Shown: piece after piece, positions 1-11,052 of the stretch
How positions within the stretch are numbered: position 1 is the stretch's first letter
How the letters are laid out: every line of letters starts with the position of its first letter
DNA from: Deltaproteobacteria bacterium
GTDB lineage: Bacteria; Myxococcota_A; UBA796; GCA-2862545
DNA length: 64,000 nt
Reading direction: 5' to 3'
Assembly (NCBI GenBank): GCA_006226595.1
Contig: SBGP01000089.1
Coordinates: 1 to 64,000, forward strand
Notes under the pieces: generated by a model
What the model saw: the letters and a program-made list of their open reading frames with translations, nothing else
Told to the model about the DNA's origin: nothing
Database searches by the model: none
Program-made: the position numbers and the translations under genes

Positions 1-349
1 CCTGGCAGGCTGTCGTCGCCCACGGCGCGAGCTCGGTCTGCGCGCGCACGTCGCCGCTCGCATCGAGCCACATCAGCCCCTGAAGGCTCGGGTCGCGCGC
101 CACGGCCTCGACCAGCACCGCGTCCGGGGCCTCTCCGAGCTCCGGAACATCGCGCAGTCGCTTGCGCTGGCGCTCGAGGAACAGGTCCAGATCGACGGCC
201 CAGGCCTGGGCGGTCTTGCCGACGTTCTCGGCGAGGAAGCGCTCGACGACCTGGGTGCTCTGCCAGGTCGAGAGACCGGCTGCGAGCATGAGCGGAACGA
301 GGGACAGGAACAGGAACGCGGCGAGGACCCGCCTGGCGAGGCGCCCCAT
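1..349 (-). CDS. Partial membrane sensor protein, probably a sensor histidine kinase (N-terminus only)
   Basis: Only the first 116 codons are in the window; the gene runs off the left edge. It starts MGRLARR, has one hydrophobic segment at about residues 8-26 (AAFLFLSLVPLMLAAGL) and then a charged, probably extracytoplasmic stretch (residues 30-116) without Cys pairs or a signal cleavage site. This one-anchor-then-sensor-domain start is typical of membrane histidine kinases and chemoreceptors. The kinase part is not visible, so that assignment is inferred, helped by the divergent sigma-54-type promoter of the Cus-like operon: ZraS/ZraR-type two-component systems pair a membrane kinase with a sigma-54 activator next to metal-resistance genes. 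A methyl-accepting or cyclase sensor is also possible. Confidence 0.6.
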   Translation of the reverse strand, partial: MGRLARRVLAAFLFLSLVPLMLAAGLSTWQSTQVVERFLAENVGKTAQAWAVDLDLFLERQRKRLRDVPELGEAPDAVLVEAVARDPSLQGLMWLDASGDVRAQTELAPWATTACQ

Positions 350-460
350 GCTCGGTCGTGCTGTACCGGACTCGCCCACGCGTGCCTCCACGCCCCTCCT
401 CTAGCAACTCGCATGCCGACGCCGGGACAGGCACGGCAGCCCGTGTCGCCGCCGCCACTC

Positions 461-497
461 TCGCACATCTGCGAAAGAACATTCGCGAGGACGCGAA
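461..497. promoter_or_regulatory. Two inverted repeats upstream of the sigma-54 promoter (candidate activator sites)
   Basis: Two short dyads lie side by side: TCGCA-catc-TGCGA at 461-474 and TTCGCG-agga-CGCGAA at 482-497. Both have a 4-bp spacer and a related TCGC/GCGA core, and each is followed by AAGA. They end about 40 bp upstream of the GG of the -24 element, a place where an NtrC-family activator dimer could bind. They are also about 110 bp upstream of the divergent sensor gene start, so they could serve both directions. Confidence 0.5.
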
Positions 498-537
498 AGA
501 ACAAGCCGCCGACCGCGCTGTGGGCCCATCGACGAGT

Positions 538-553
538 TGGCCCGCAACTTGCT
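538..553 (+). promoter_or_regulatory. Sigma-54 (-24/-12) promoter of the Cus-like operon
   Basis: TGGCCCG-caac-TTGCT matches the RpoN consensus TGGCACG-N4-TTGCW at all but one position, with the required GG-N10-GC spacing (GG 539-540, GC 551-552). It is 25 bp upstream of the first ATG of the operon at 578, on the correct strand, in a non-coding gap and preceded by two inverted repeats. The position plus the exact spacing make a chance match unlikely, although no transcript evidence exists here. Confidence 0.7.
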
Positions 554-577
554 TCTCACACCATGACCGGAGGACCC

Positions 578-808
<231 letters not shown>

Positions 809-810
809 GC

Positions 811-2037
811 GTGTCCCTGATCTTCCCCGCATGGCTCGCCCTCGCCACCACCCTCGCCGCCGAGCCCGCGGCCGGGACCGTCGACGCCTACGTGGGCGAG
901 GCGCTGGCGCATCACCCGCAGCTCGCGGCGGAGCAGGCCTCCTGGCAGGCGTCCCTGGAGCGAGTGCCCAGCCAGCGTGCCTTGCCCGATCCCAAGGTCA
1001 CGGTCGGCGGCTTCGTGCAGTCCGTCGAGACCCGTGTCGGCCCGCAGCAGGTGAGGCTCGGCGTGCAGCAGGCCGTTCCGTGGCCGACGCGGCTCGCCCA
1101 GATGGGCAAGGCCGCCGCCTCGGACGCGGACAGCGCAGAGTGGCTCGTGCGCGCGTCGGAGCGCACGGTGCGCGAGCGGGTCGAGCTCGCCTACTGGGCG
1201 CTGTGGGCCGTGCGAGAGAAGCGCGCGCTGCACGCCGAGCACCTCACCATCCTCGACGGCCTCTCCGCCACCGTGCGCGCGCGCGTCGAGGTCGGCGGGG
1301 CCTCCCTCGCGGACCTGCAGCAGGTGGACCTCTCGCGCTCCCGGCTCGAAGATGCCATCGCCACCCTGGATGCCGGTGAGGCGGCCGCCGTGGCCGTGCT
1401 CAGGGGTGCCGTAGGCTCCGAGGACCTGGGCACCGCCTCGACCGAGAGCGAGCCCGTGCTCACCGCGGCACCCGACACGCTCGAGGCAGGCGCCCACCCG
1501 CGCCTCGAGGCCCTCTCCACCATGGCCGAGAGCGCCGACCATCGCCGCCGGGCCGCCGCCAGCCAGCGACTGCCCGACTTCACGGTCGGCGCCGACTGGA
1601 TCGTGACCGGGCCCTCTCCGATGGACGGGGTCGCGGACTCGGGCAAGGACGCCGTCGCGGTGATGGTCGGGCTCCGCCTCCCCATCCGTCAGGGTGTCTA
1701 CACCCACGACGTCGCGGCCGCCCGGGCCACCGAGACCAGCCTGCGCGAGCGCCGGGCAGCTGGCGAAGACGAGCTCCAAGCCGCTATCGACAGCACCGCT
1801 GTGCGGCTCGCCGACAGTGCCCGCCGGACCGAGTTCATCGAACAGACCCTGCTGCCACAGGCCCAAGCGGCCTACGAGGCCGTGCTGGGCGAGTATGCCG
1901 TGGGCCGGGCACAGGTCTCGCAGACCCTGCTCGCTCAGAGGGACCTGCTGGAGCTCGCCGTCGACCTCACGGACGCCCGATCCGAGCACCAGATGCAGTG
2001 GGCGCGCCTCACCTCGCTCACCGGAGAGACGCCATGA
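811..2037 (+). CDS. Outer-membrane efflux channel of Cu/Ag RND pump (TolC/CusC family)
   Basis: A 408-residue protein starting at GTG 811, with AGGAG at 802-806. A signal peptide (about 1-18, ending TTLAAEP) leads into an OEP fold made of two long alpha-helical repeats rich in Ala, Glu and Arg, typical of CusC/TolC channels. Visible family features are the early EALAHHPQLAAEQA helix, the mid-protein turn PDFTVGADW, and the second repeat near VAAARATETSLRERRA. The ATGA overlap with the next gene (CusB-like) suggests translational coupling. No lipobox Cys is seen, unlike E. coli CusC. It should form the outer-membrane exit duct for the pump encoded by the next two genes. Confidence 0.88.
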   Translation: MSLIFPAWLALATTLAAEPAAGTVDAYVGEALAHHPQLAAEQASWQASLERVPSQRALPDPKVTVGGFVQSVETRVGPQQVRLGVQQAVPWPTRLAQMGKAAASDADSAEWLVRASERTVRERVELAYWALWAVREKRALHAEHLTILDGLSATVRARVEVGGASLADLQQVDLSRSRLEDAIATLDAGEAAAVAVLRGAVGSEDLGTASTESEPVLTAAPDTLEAGAHPRLEALSTMAESADHRRRAAASQRLPDFTVGADWIVTGPSPMDGVADSGKDAVAVMVGLRLPIRQGVYTHDVAAARATETSLRERRAAGEDELQAAIDSTAVRLADSARRTEFIEQTLLPQAQAAYEAVLGEYAVGRAQVSQTLLAQRDLLELAVDLTDARSEHQMQWARLTSLTGETP

Positions 2038-3859
2038 CCGATCGCCCCTCCAACCCCCTCGCCGGTGCGCTCGGGAGAGCCCTGGTGCTGCTGGTGGTGG
2101 CCGTGCTGGCGTTCGCCGCGGGGGCCCTGCTCACCGGTGGCGGGTCCGATGCCACCGGGGTCGAGCACGCCGAAGAGACGGTGTGGACCTGCTCGATGCA
2201 CCCGCAGATTCGTCAGCCCGATCCCGGGTCCTGTCCGATCTGTGGCATGGACCTCATCCCGGCCGGGCGCTCCGACGCCGCCTCGGCCGAGGACGTGGTG
2301 GTGCTCTCGGAGCGGGCACGGACCCTGGCTCAGCTGCGCACCGAGCCCGTGCGTCGCCAGGGAGCCGCAGCCGAGGTGCGCCTGCTCGGCCGGGTCGAGG
2401 TCGACGAGTCCACCCAGAAGACGGTCACCGCCTGGATCGACGGCCGCATCGACCGCCTCAGCGTGAACACGACCGGAGAGCGCGTGCGGGCCGGCCAGGT
2501 CATCGCGACGCTCTACTCGCCCGAGGTCTATGCCGCGCACCAGGACCTGCTCACCGCACGCGAGCAGGTCGAGCGCCTGGGGGACGGCACGGCCACCGCC
2601 GCCTCCGCCGCCCGCGCGGCACTGCAGGCCGCCAAGGACCGGCTGCACCTGCTCGGCGTGCCGAAGGACGAGGTCGAGCGCATGGCCTCGGCCGACGAGC
2701 CCCTGCGGGCCGTGGCGATCCGCTCCCCGTTCTCCGGCACCGTGATCGAGCGCATGGCGAGCGAGGGCAGCTACGTGAAGACGGGTGCTGCGCTGTATCG
2801 CGTCGCGGACCTCCGCAAGCTGTGGATCGAGCTCGACGCCTACGAGAGCGACCTGGCGCGCATCGAGGTCGGACAGGAGGTGCAGCTCGAGATCGAGGCC
2901 CTGCCCGGCCAGCGCTTCGAGGGCAAGGTCTCGTTCGTAGACCCCACGCTGGACCCGCGCCTGCGCACGGCCGCGGTGCGCGTCGAGCTCGCCAACGCCG
3001 ACGGCGCGCTGCGACCGGGCATGTTCGCCGAAGCGACCGTGTTCACCGGCGGCGACGTCACGGGAGAGGCACCACTGGTGATCCCGGCCTCGGCGCCACT
3101 GTTCACGGGTAAGCGATCGGTGGTCTATGTGGAGCAGACCGACGGAGAAGGGGTCGCGTACGCACCGCGCACGGTGCGCCTCGGTCCCCGTCTCGGCGAG
3201 GTCTACCCGGTGGTCGCCGGGCTCTCAGAGGGGGAGCGCGTGGTGACGCGGGGGGCCTTCGCGCTCGATGCGGACCTTCAGATCCGCGGCGGCCCGAGCA
3301 TGATGACCCTCTCCGACGACGAGTCGGAGGGCCCCTACTCCGAGGTCATCGAGCTGCCCGCCGAGAGCCGGGCCCGGCTGGCGCCCGTGCTTCGCACATA
3401 CCTCGAGGTCCAGGTGGCTCTGGCCGATGACGACCTCGACGCGGCGAAGGGCGCCGCCGACCGCCTGGCAGCGGCCGTCACCGACGTCGAGCTGAGCGCG
3501 GGCCAGGAGGCCTGGTCCGCTCTCGCCACCGAGTTGCGCGGACACGCGACCCACGTGGCCCGGGCCAAGGACCTGCAGGGCGCCCGCGGCGGCTTCGAGC
3601 CGCTGTCCACCGCCATCGAGGCGACTCTACGCAGCTTCGGGAACCCGCTCGACACCGACATCCACGTGGCCTTCTGCCCGATGGCGGACAACAACCAGGG
3701 CGCGCGCTGGATCCAGCAGGGCGAGAGCATCGACAACAGCTACTTCGGCGCGTCCATGCTTCGATGTGGCGAGATCAAGGCCGAGGTCCCGCCGGGTGCC
3801 TTCCTGCCGCGCGCCTCCGGCGCCGCTCCCCGCCCGGCGCCCGCAGGGCACGTGCACTG

Positions 3860-3860
<1 letters not shown>
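2034..3860 (+). CDS. cusB: CusB-like periplasmic adaptor with N-terminal metal-binding and C-terminal DUF3347-like domains
   Basis: A 608-residue membrane fusion protein. It has an N-terminal anchor (about 15-34), a heavy-metal-binding module at 50-78 (Cys53, His56, Cys67, Cys70 in CSMHP and CPICGMDL), then the adaptor core: barrel-sandwich hybrid halves around GERVRAGQVIATLYSPEV and SPFSGTVIERMASEGSYV, a helical hairpin, and the beta-barrel. The last 60 residues carry HVAFCPMA...YFGASMLRCGE (Cys548, Cys578), a DUF3347-like tail known from CusB relatives of Bacteroidetes and deltaproteobacteria. It overlaps the upstream stop (ATGA) and the downstream start (ATGA). It links pump to channel and probably hands Cu(I)/Ag(I) to CusA. 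Confidence 0.9.
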
Positions 3861-7582
<3,722 letters not shown>

Positions 7583-7620
7583 TAGATGCTGGAGAGAAGG
7601 CCCAGTCCCGAGGAGACCGC

Positions 7621-7773
7621 GTGAAGTCGTGCTGCCAGCCACAGCCCCGAACACCGTCCCGGCGCTGGCGTGTCCTGTGGGTCGGGATCGCGCTGCTGAT
7701 GGGGCTCGCTGCTGTCGCCGGAGCGGTCGGAGGGGCGACGCAGATGAGCCAGGAGGCATCCCATGCGCCGTGA
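7621..7773 (+). CDS. Small single-span membrane protein
   Basis: A 50-residue protein, GTG start at 7621 preceded by GAGGAGA. It begins VKSCCQPQP (a Cys-Cys pair), has an Arg-rich turn (RRWR), one transmembrane helix at about 20-42 (VLWVGIALLMGLAAVAGAVGG) and a short Gln/Ser/His tail. It sits 38 bp after cusA and overlaps the DUF6370 gene by 11 bp, so it belongs to the same operon. I do not recognise a family. The CC pair and its position suggest a small pump accessory or metal-binding peptide, which is an inference. The start could be another codon, but the overlap and the RBS support this one. Confidence 0.55.
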   Translation: MKSCCQPQPRTPSRRWRVLWVGIALLMGLAAVAGAVGGATQMSQEASHAP

Positions 7774-8002
7774 GCAGCGAGTCGAAGCCGCCTGTGGGCA
7801 GTGTCTGTTTGGGCTGCCGGGTCATGGCTGCGACCTGGCGGTGCGCATCGACGGAGTCGCCATGTACGTCGACGGCGCGCACATCGACGATCTCGGTGAC
7901 GCCCACGCCGCCGACGGGCTCTGCAACGCAATTCGCGAAGCCGCGGTGGTGGGTGAGCAACGCGGTGACCGGTTCGCGGTGCGCAGGATCCGCCTGGTCT
8001 AG
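7763..8002 (+). CDS. DUF6370 family small protein
   Basis: A 79-residue protein with conserved text ACGQCLFGLPG-HGCDLAVRIDG, YVDGAHIDDLGDAHA and DGLCNAIREA, which I recognise as the DUF6370 family. Four Cys (11, 14, 23, 54) and several Asp/His in the middle look like a metal or redox site. It has no signal peptide and would be cytoplasmic with this start; relatives often have a secretion signal, so an earlier start fused to the upstream small membrane protein cannot be excluded. It is the last gene of the Cus-like operon and is followed by a 232-bp gap. Function unknown; the neighbourhood points to copper handling. Confidence 0.7.
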   Translation: MRREQRVEAACGQCLFGLPGHGCDLAVRIDGVAMYVDGAHIDDLGDAHAADGLCNAIREAAVVGEQRGDRFAVRRIRLV

Positions 8003-8082
8003 GTCGCACCGCGGAGGCAGGCCGCGCGGTCCGACCCTCTACAGCAACTGCTAGTGGTCGTGCCCGTGCGCACCGTCGCTGT

Positions 8083-8262
8083 GAGCATCTGGGTGTGTCC
8101 GAACGCACGGCGAGCCGGATTCCCAAGGCCATGCTGGAAGCGGGACTGGTCCAGCCAGACGGTCGCGGTGGGAGGCATGCCGGCTACCTCAGGCCGATGC
8201 GCCCGGCGGAGTCGTCGGATAGACTGCGGGCATCGTGCGCCTCTTCTTCCGCAAGCTCCTGA
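8083..8262 (+). pseudogene. Possible remnant of a winged-helix domain
   Basis: In the 232-bp gap after the DUF6370 gene, one frame reads HLGVSERTASRIPKAMLEAG-LVQPDGRGGRHAGYL (8086-8190). It resembles the wHTH end of Fic-type or MarR-type proteins (LGVS-x-TASR-x3-LxEAGLL, followed by a GRGR-Y wing). No start codon or RBS precedes it, and the frame then runs into the start of the next gene, closing at 8262. It is either a decayed gene end or coincidence. Nothing else recognisable is present in 8003-8234. Confidence 0.25.
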
Positions 8263-8591
8263 CGTTCATCCTCTGCATCTCCCTGATGCCAGGTTGGATG
8301 GAGCTGCTCGAGAACCTAGAGCACCTGCTCCATGACGGCCACGCCGCGCACTTCGTCGAGCACGACGAGCACGAGGATGTCGCGAGCCACGATGCCCTGG
8401 AGGCCGAACACGGCTGTACGCCGGTCAGCCACACCTGTGGGTGCCACACCTCGATTCCCGCCGTTCTGCCCGGCGACTTCGACCTCGCCCACGCCCTGAT
8501 GGACGTGGTGCTACGCGACCGGCCCCCAGGTCTGGTCGAGCACCCTGTCTACCGCGCCAACGCCCCGCCGGTGCCGCCCCCGAGAGCCTGA
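8235..8591 (+). CDS. His-rich periplasmic protein leading the Czc-type operon
   Basis: A 118-residue protein starting at GTG 8235. The N-terminus MRLFFRKLLTFILCISLMPG is a signal or anchor, followed by an acidic, His-rich central region (LLHDGHAAHFVEHDEHEDVA, SHDALEAEHG) and a Cys/His cluster (CTPVSHTCGCHTS, Cys61, 68, 70). The tail is Pro-rich. The composition matches small periplasmic metal-binding proteins that precede czc-type operons in Gram-negative bacteria, but I cannot name a family. The czcC-like gene follows after 77 bp. Probable role: buffering or sensing Zn/Co/Ni ions in the periplasm. Confidence 0.7.
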   Translation: MRLFFRKLLTFILCISLMPGWMELLENLEHLLHDGHAAHFVEHDEHEDVASHDALEAEHGCTPVSHTCGCHTSIPAVLPGDFDLAHALMDVVLRDRPPGLVEHPVYRANAPPVPPPRA

Positions 8592-8668
8592 GCCACCCGT
8601 CACGGTCCTGAACCGTCGGACGAGCGCCTTGGTGCGCTTCCGGCTCACTCCCTTTCAAAGGCACCTCC

Positions 8669-9889
8669 ATGCATTCCCATACCCTCGTCGGGTGGGGCGG
8701 TGCGGTCGTGGCCGTCCTCCTACACGCCTCTGTGGCGTGGGCGGACGGCGGCGAACCATCGCTTCCCCCCGATCGAGCGGTCGCCTCTGCGCTGACCACA
8801 CACCCTGATCTACGCGCAGCAGAAGCTGCCCTGTCCATCGCCCAGGCCTCTCGCTCCGCGTCCGGCTTGTTCCTCTCGAATCCGACGGCCAACGCGTGGG
8901 CGACCCCGGACGGCTCTCGGGCCGATCTGGGCCTCTCCCAGCCGCTCTCCCTAAGTGGCGAGGGCTGGCATGCTCGCCGAACCGCACGCTTCTCCACCGA
9001 CTCCGCGGGGGCCTCCCTAGAGCGAACCCGGCGAGAGCTCGCGGCAGCGGTTCGACAAGCGTATGTCGAGGCGGTGGTCGCGACCGGGGTCGTCGAGGTC
9101 GCCCGTGAGGGCTCCGAGCTCGCAGCACGCCTCAGCTTTGCCGTCCGACGCAAGCACGAAGAGGGAGAAGCCGCCACGCTCGACCTTCGCTTGGCGCGGC
9201 TGGCCGAGGTGCAGGCTGCGACACGGCTGCTCGAAGCCCGGCGCGCCGAGGCCGAGGCGCTGCGGCGCCTGTCAGCTCTCGTGATGTTGCCGATCGAGGC
9301 CGGCGATCTGGTCTCCGACGCGCTCGCAGTGGCTCCACCGCCTGCAGAATCTGCCCCCAGCGATCGCTCCGACGTGCGGGCCGCGGGGGCTGCCCTGGAC
9401 GCCGCACGGGCCGACCTCCGCCGGGCGCGGGCAGCCACGATTCCCGCGGTGAGCCTCGGCGTCGGGGTCGACATCGAGGACGGCTCGACCTTCATCGGTC
9501 CCTCCGTGGGCGTGACCCTGCCGCTGTTCGACCGGAACCAGGTCGGCCGTGCCCAGGCCGTGGGCGGCCTCGATGTCGCAGAAGGCCAACTCGCCAGCAC
9601 GCGTGCGAGGGCGGAGACCGAACAGACCACCGCTGCCGCCCGGCTCGAGGAAGCGGAGGCAGCTGCAGAGGTCGCCGGCGTCGAACTGGACGAGGCGCGA
9701 GCGGCGCTCGCCAGCATCGAGTCCGGTGTGCTCGCCGGTGAGATCGACCTCGCCACTGCCGTGTTGCTGCAAGCCCAGGTCCTCCAGGGCGAAGCGGCCA
9801 TCGTGACCCTGCGCGGGCTGCTCGCCGACGCCCGCATCGATCTACTCCTCGCCCTCGACGACGACGCACTCCTCGGAGGTGCCCGATGA
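8669..9889 (+). CDS. czcC: Outer-membrane efflux channel (CzcC family)
   Basis: A 406-residue TolC-family protein. A signal peptide (MHSHTLVGWGGAVVAVLLHA to about 26, SVAWADGG) precedes the OEP helical repeats: AVASALTTHPDLRAAEAALS, then PTANAWATPDG, LGLSQPLSLSGEGWHARRTA, and the second repeat VSLGVGVDIEDGSTFIG with FDRNQVGRAQAVGGLDVAEG. The order czcC-czcB-czcA with ATGA overlaps is the classic arrangement. It provides the outer-membrane duct for divalent-cation export. Confidence 0.88.
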   Translation: MHSHTLVGWGGAVVAVLLHASVAWADGGEPSLPPDRAVASALTTHPDLRAAEAALSIAQASRSASGLFLSNPTANAWATPDGSRADLGLSQPLSLSGEGWHARRTARFSTDSAGASLERTRRELAAAVRQAYVEAVVATGVVEVAREGSELAARLSFAVRRKHEEGEAATLDLRLARLAEVQAATRLLEARRAEAEALRRLSALVMLPIEAGDLVSDALAVAPPPAESAPSDRSDVRAAGAALDAARADLRRARAATIPAVSLGVGVDIEDGSTFIGPSVGVTLPLFDRNQVGRAQAVGGLDVAEGQLASTRARAETEQTTAAARLEEAEAAAEVAGVELDEARAALASIESGVLAGEIDLATAVLLQAQVLQGEAAIVTLRGLLADARIDLLLALDDDALLGGAR

Positions 9890-11052
9890 CCCTCACCTCC
9901 ATCCTGTTGTTCGCCCTCGTCGGCTGCGGCTCCCCCTCCTCCGAGCACGATGACCACGACGAGCCTGGCCACGACGCGCACGAAGAGGGCGTGATCGAGC
10001 TCTCCCCCGAGGCCCTGGCCTCCGCTCGCATCGTGGTCGCCGAGGCCGAAGAGGGAACGCTGGAGGGCGGCATGTCGCTGCCCGCTCGGGTCGTGCTGGA
10101 CCCCCGCAAGGAAGCCATCGTGAGCGCGTGGATCGCCGGTCAGGTCGACACCATCGCGGTTCGACCCGGAGAGTCCGTGAAGCGTGGCCAGGAGCTGGCT
10201 CGGGTCCAGTCTCCCGATCTCGGGGAAGCGGTCGCGGCATTCCGGACGGCCAAGGCCCGAGACGACGCAGCGGACGCTCGCCTGGAGCGTCTCCGGAGAC
10301 TCGAGGCAGATGGCGTGTCCTCTCGCGCCCAGGTGCTGGAGGCCGAGGCCGACCATGCCGAGGCGGAAGGTGCGCTGGAAGCTGCCGAGGAGCGGCTTCG
10401 CATCATGGGCGTGCCGATGGATATCAGCGAGCCACACTCGGGGGAGCACTTCCCGTCCCGGGTGCCGGTGAGGAGCCCGATCGCGGGTACCGTGCTGCAG
10501 GCGGACGCGTCCGTGGGCCAGCGGGTGGAGCCGGGCGAGGCCCTGTTCCGCGTCGGTGACCTGGACGAGGTCTGGCTGGTGCTCGATGTCTACGAGCGCG
10601 ACCTGGCGGCCGTTCGCGAGGGTCAGACGGTGCGGTTCGCCGTCGAGGCCTGGCCGGACGTGCGCTTCGAGGGGCCCGTCGCCCAGGTGGGCGACTGGAT
10701 CGAGCCCGACGCCCGCACGGTCGAGGTGCGTGTGGTGGTCGACAATCCGGACCACAAGCTGAAGCCGAACATGTTCGCCACGGCCGAGCTCACCGTGAGG
10801 CGGGAGTCGCCAGAGCGCGGGGTCGTGCTCTCCGCTGAGGCAGTGCAGCGCATCGACGGCGCGGACGTCGTGTTCGTCGAGCAACAAGCCGGCCACTTCG
10901 TCGCAAGGCCGGTGGCGGTGGCGGAGCGCTTGTCGGAGCGGGTCCGTCTGAGCTCCGGGCTGACGGCCGGAGAGCGCGTCGTCACCGAGGGCGCCTTCGC
11001 TCTGAAGAGCGAGCTCGAGAAGGGCGAACTGGGGGAAGGTCATGCGCACTGA
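9886..11052 (+). CDS. czcB: Periplasmic adaptor lipoprotein (CzcB family)
   Basis: A 388-residue membrane fusion protein that is also a lipoprotein: MTLTSILLFALVGC, lipobox LVGC, Cys14. It continues with a His/Asp-rich stretch (SEHDDHDEPGHDAHEEG), a usual metal-binding feature of CzcB proteins. The adaptor core shows AWIAGQVDTIAVRPGESVKR, the hairpin around FRTAKARDDAADARLERLRR, SPIAGTVLQADASVGQRVEP and the beta-barrel VWLVLDVYERDLAAVREGQ. The start overlaps the czcC stop (ATGA), and the end overlaps czcA by 11 bp. It bridges CzcA and CzcC and may deliver Zn, Co or Cd to the pump. Confidence 0.9.
   Translation: MTLTSILLFALVGCGSPSSEHDDHDEPGHDAHEEGVIELSPEALASARIVVAEAEEGTLEGGMSLPARVVLDPRKEAIVSAWIAGQVDTIAVRPGESVKRGQELARVQSPDLGEAVAAFRTAKARDDAADARLERLRRLEADGVSSRAQVLEAEADHAEAEGALEAAEERLRIMGVPMDISEPHSGEHFPSRVPVRSPIAGTVLQADASVGQRVEPGEALFRVGDLDEVWLVLDVYERDLAAVREGQTVRFAVEAWPDVRFEGPVAQVGDWIEPDARTVEVRVVVDNPDHKLKPNMFATAELTVRRESPERGVVLSAEAVQRIDGADVVFVEQQAGHFVARPVAVAERLSERVRLSSGLTAGERVVTEGAFALKSELEKGELGEGHAH

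Noticed and set aside
8054-8335. 93-codon plus-strand frame overlapping the His-rich gene
   Set aside because: No RBS, Arg/Cys-rich shadow composition, and it overlaps a better-supported gene in another frame.
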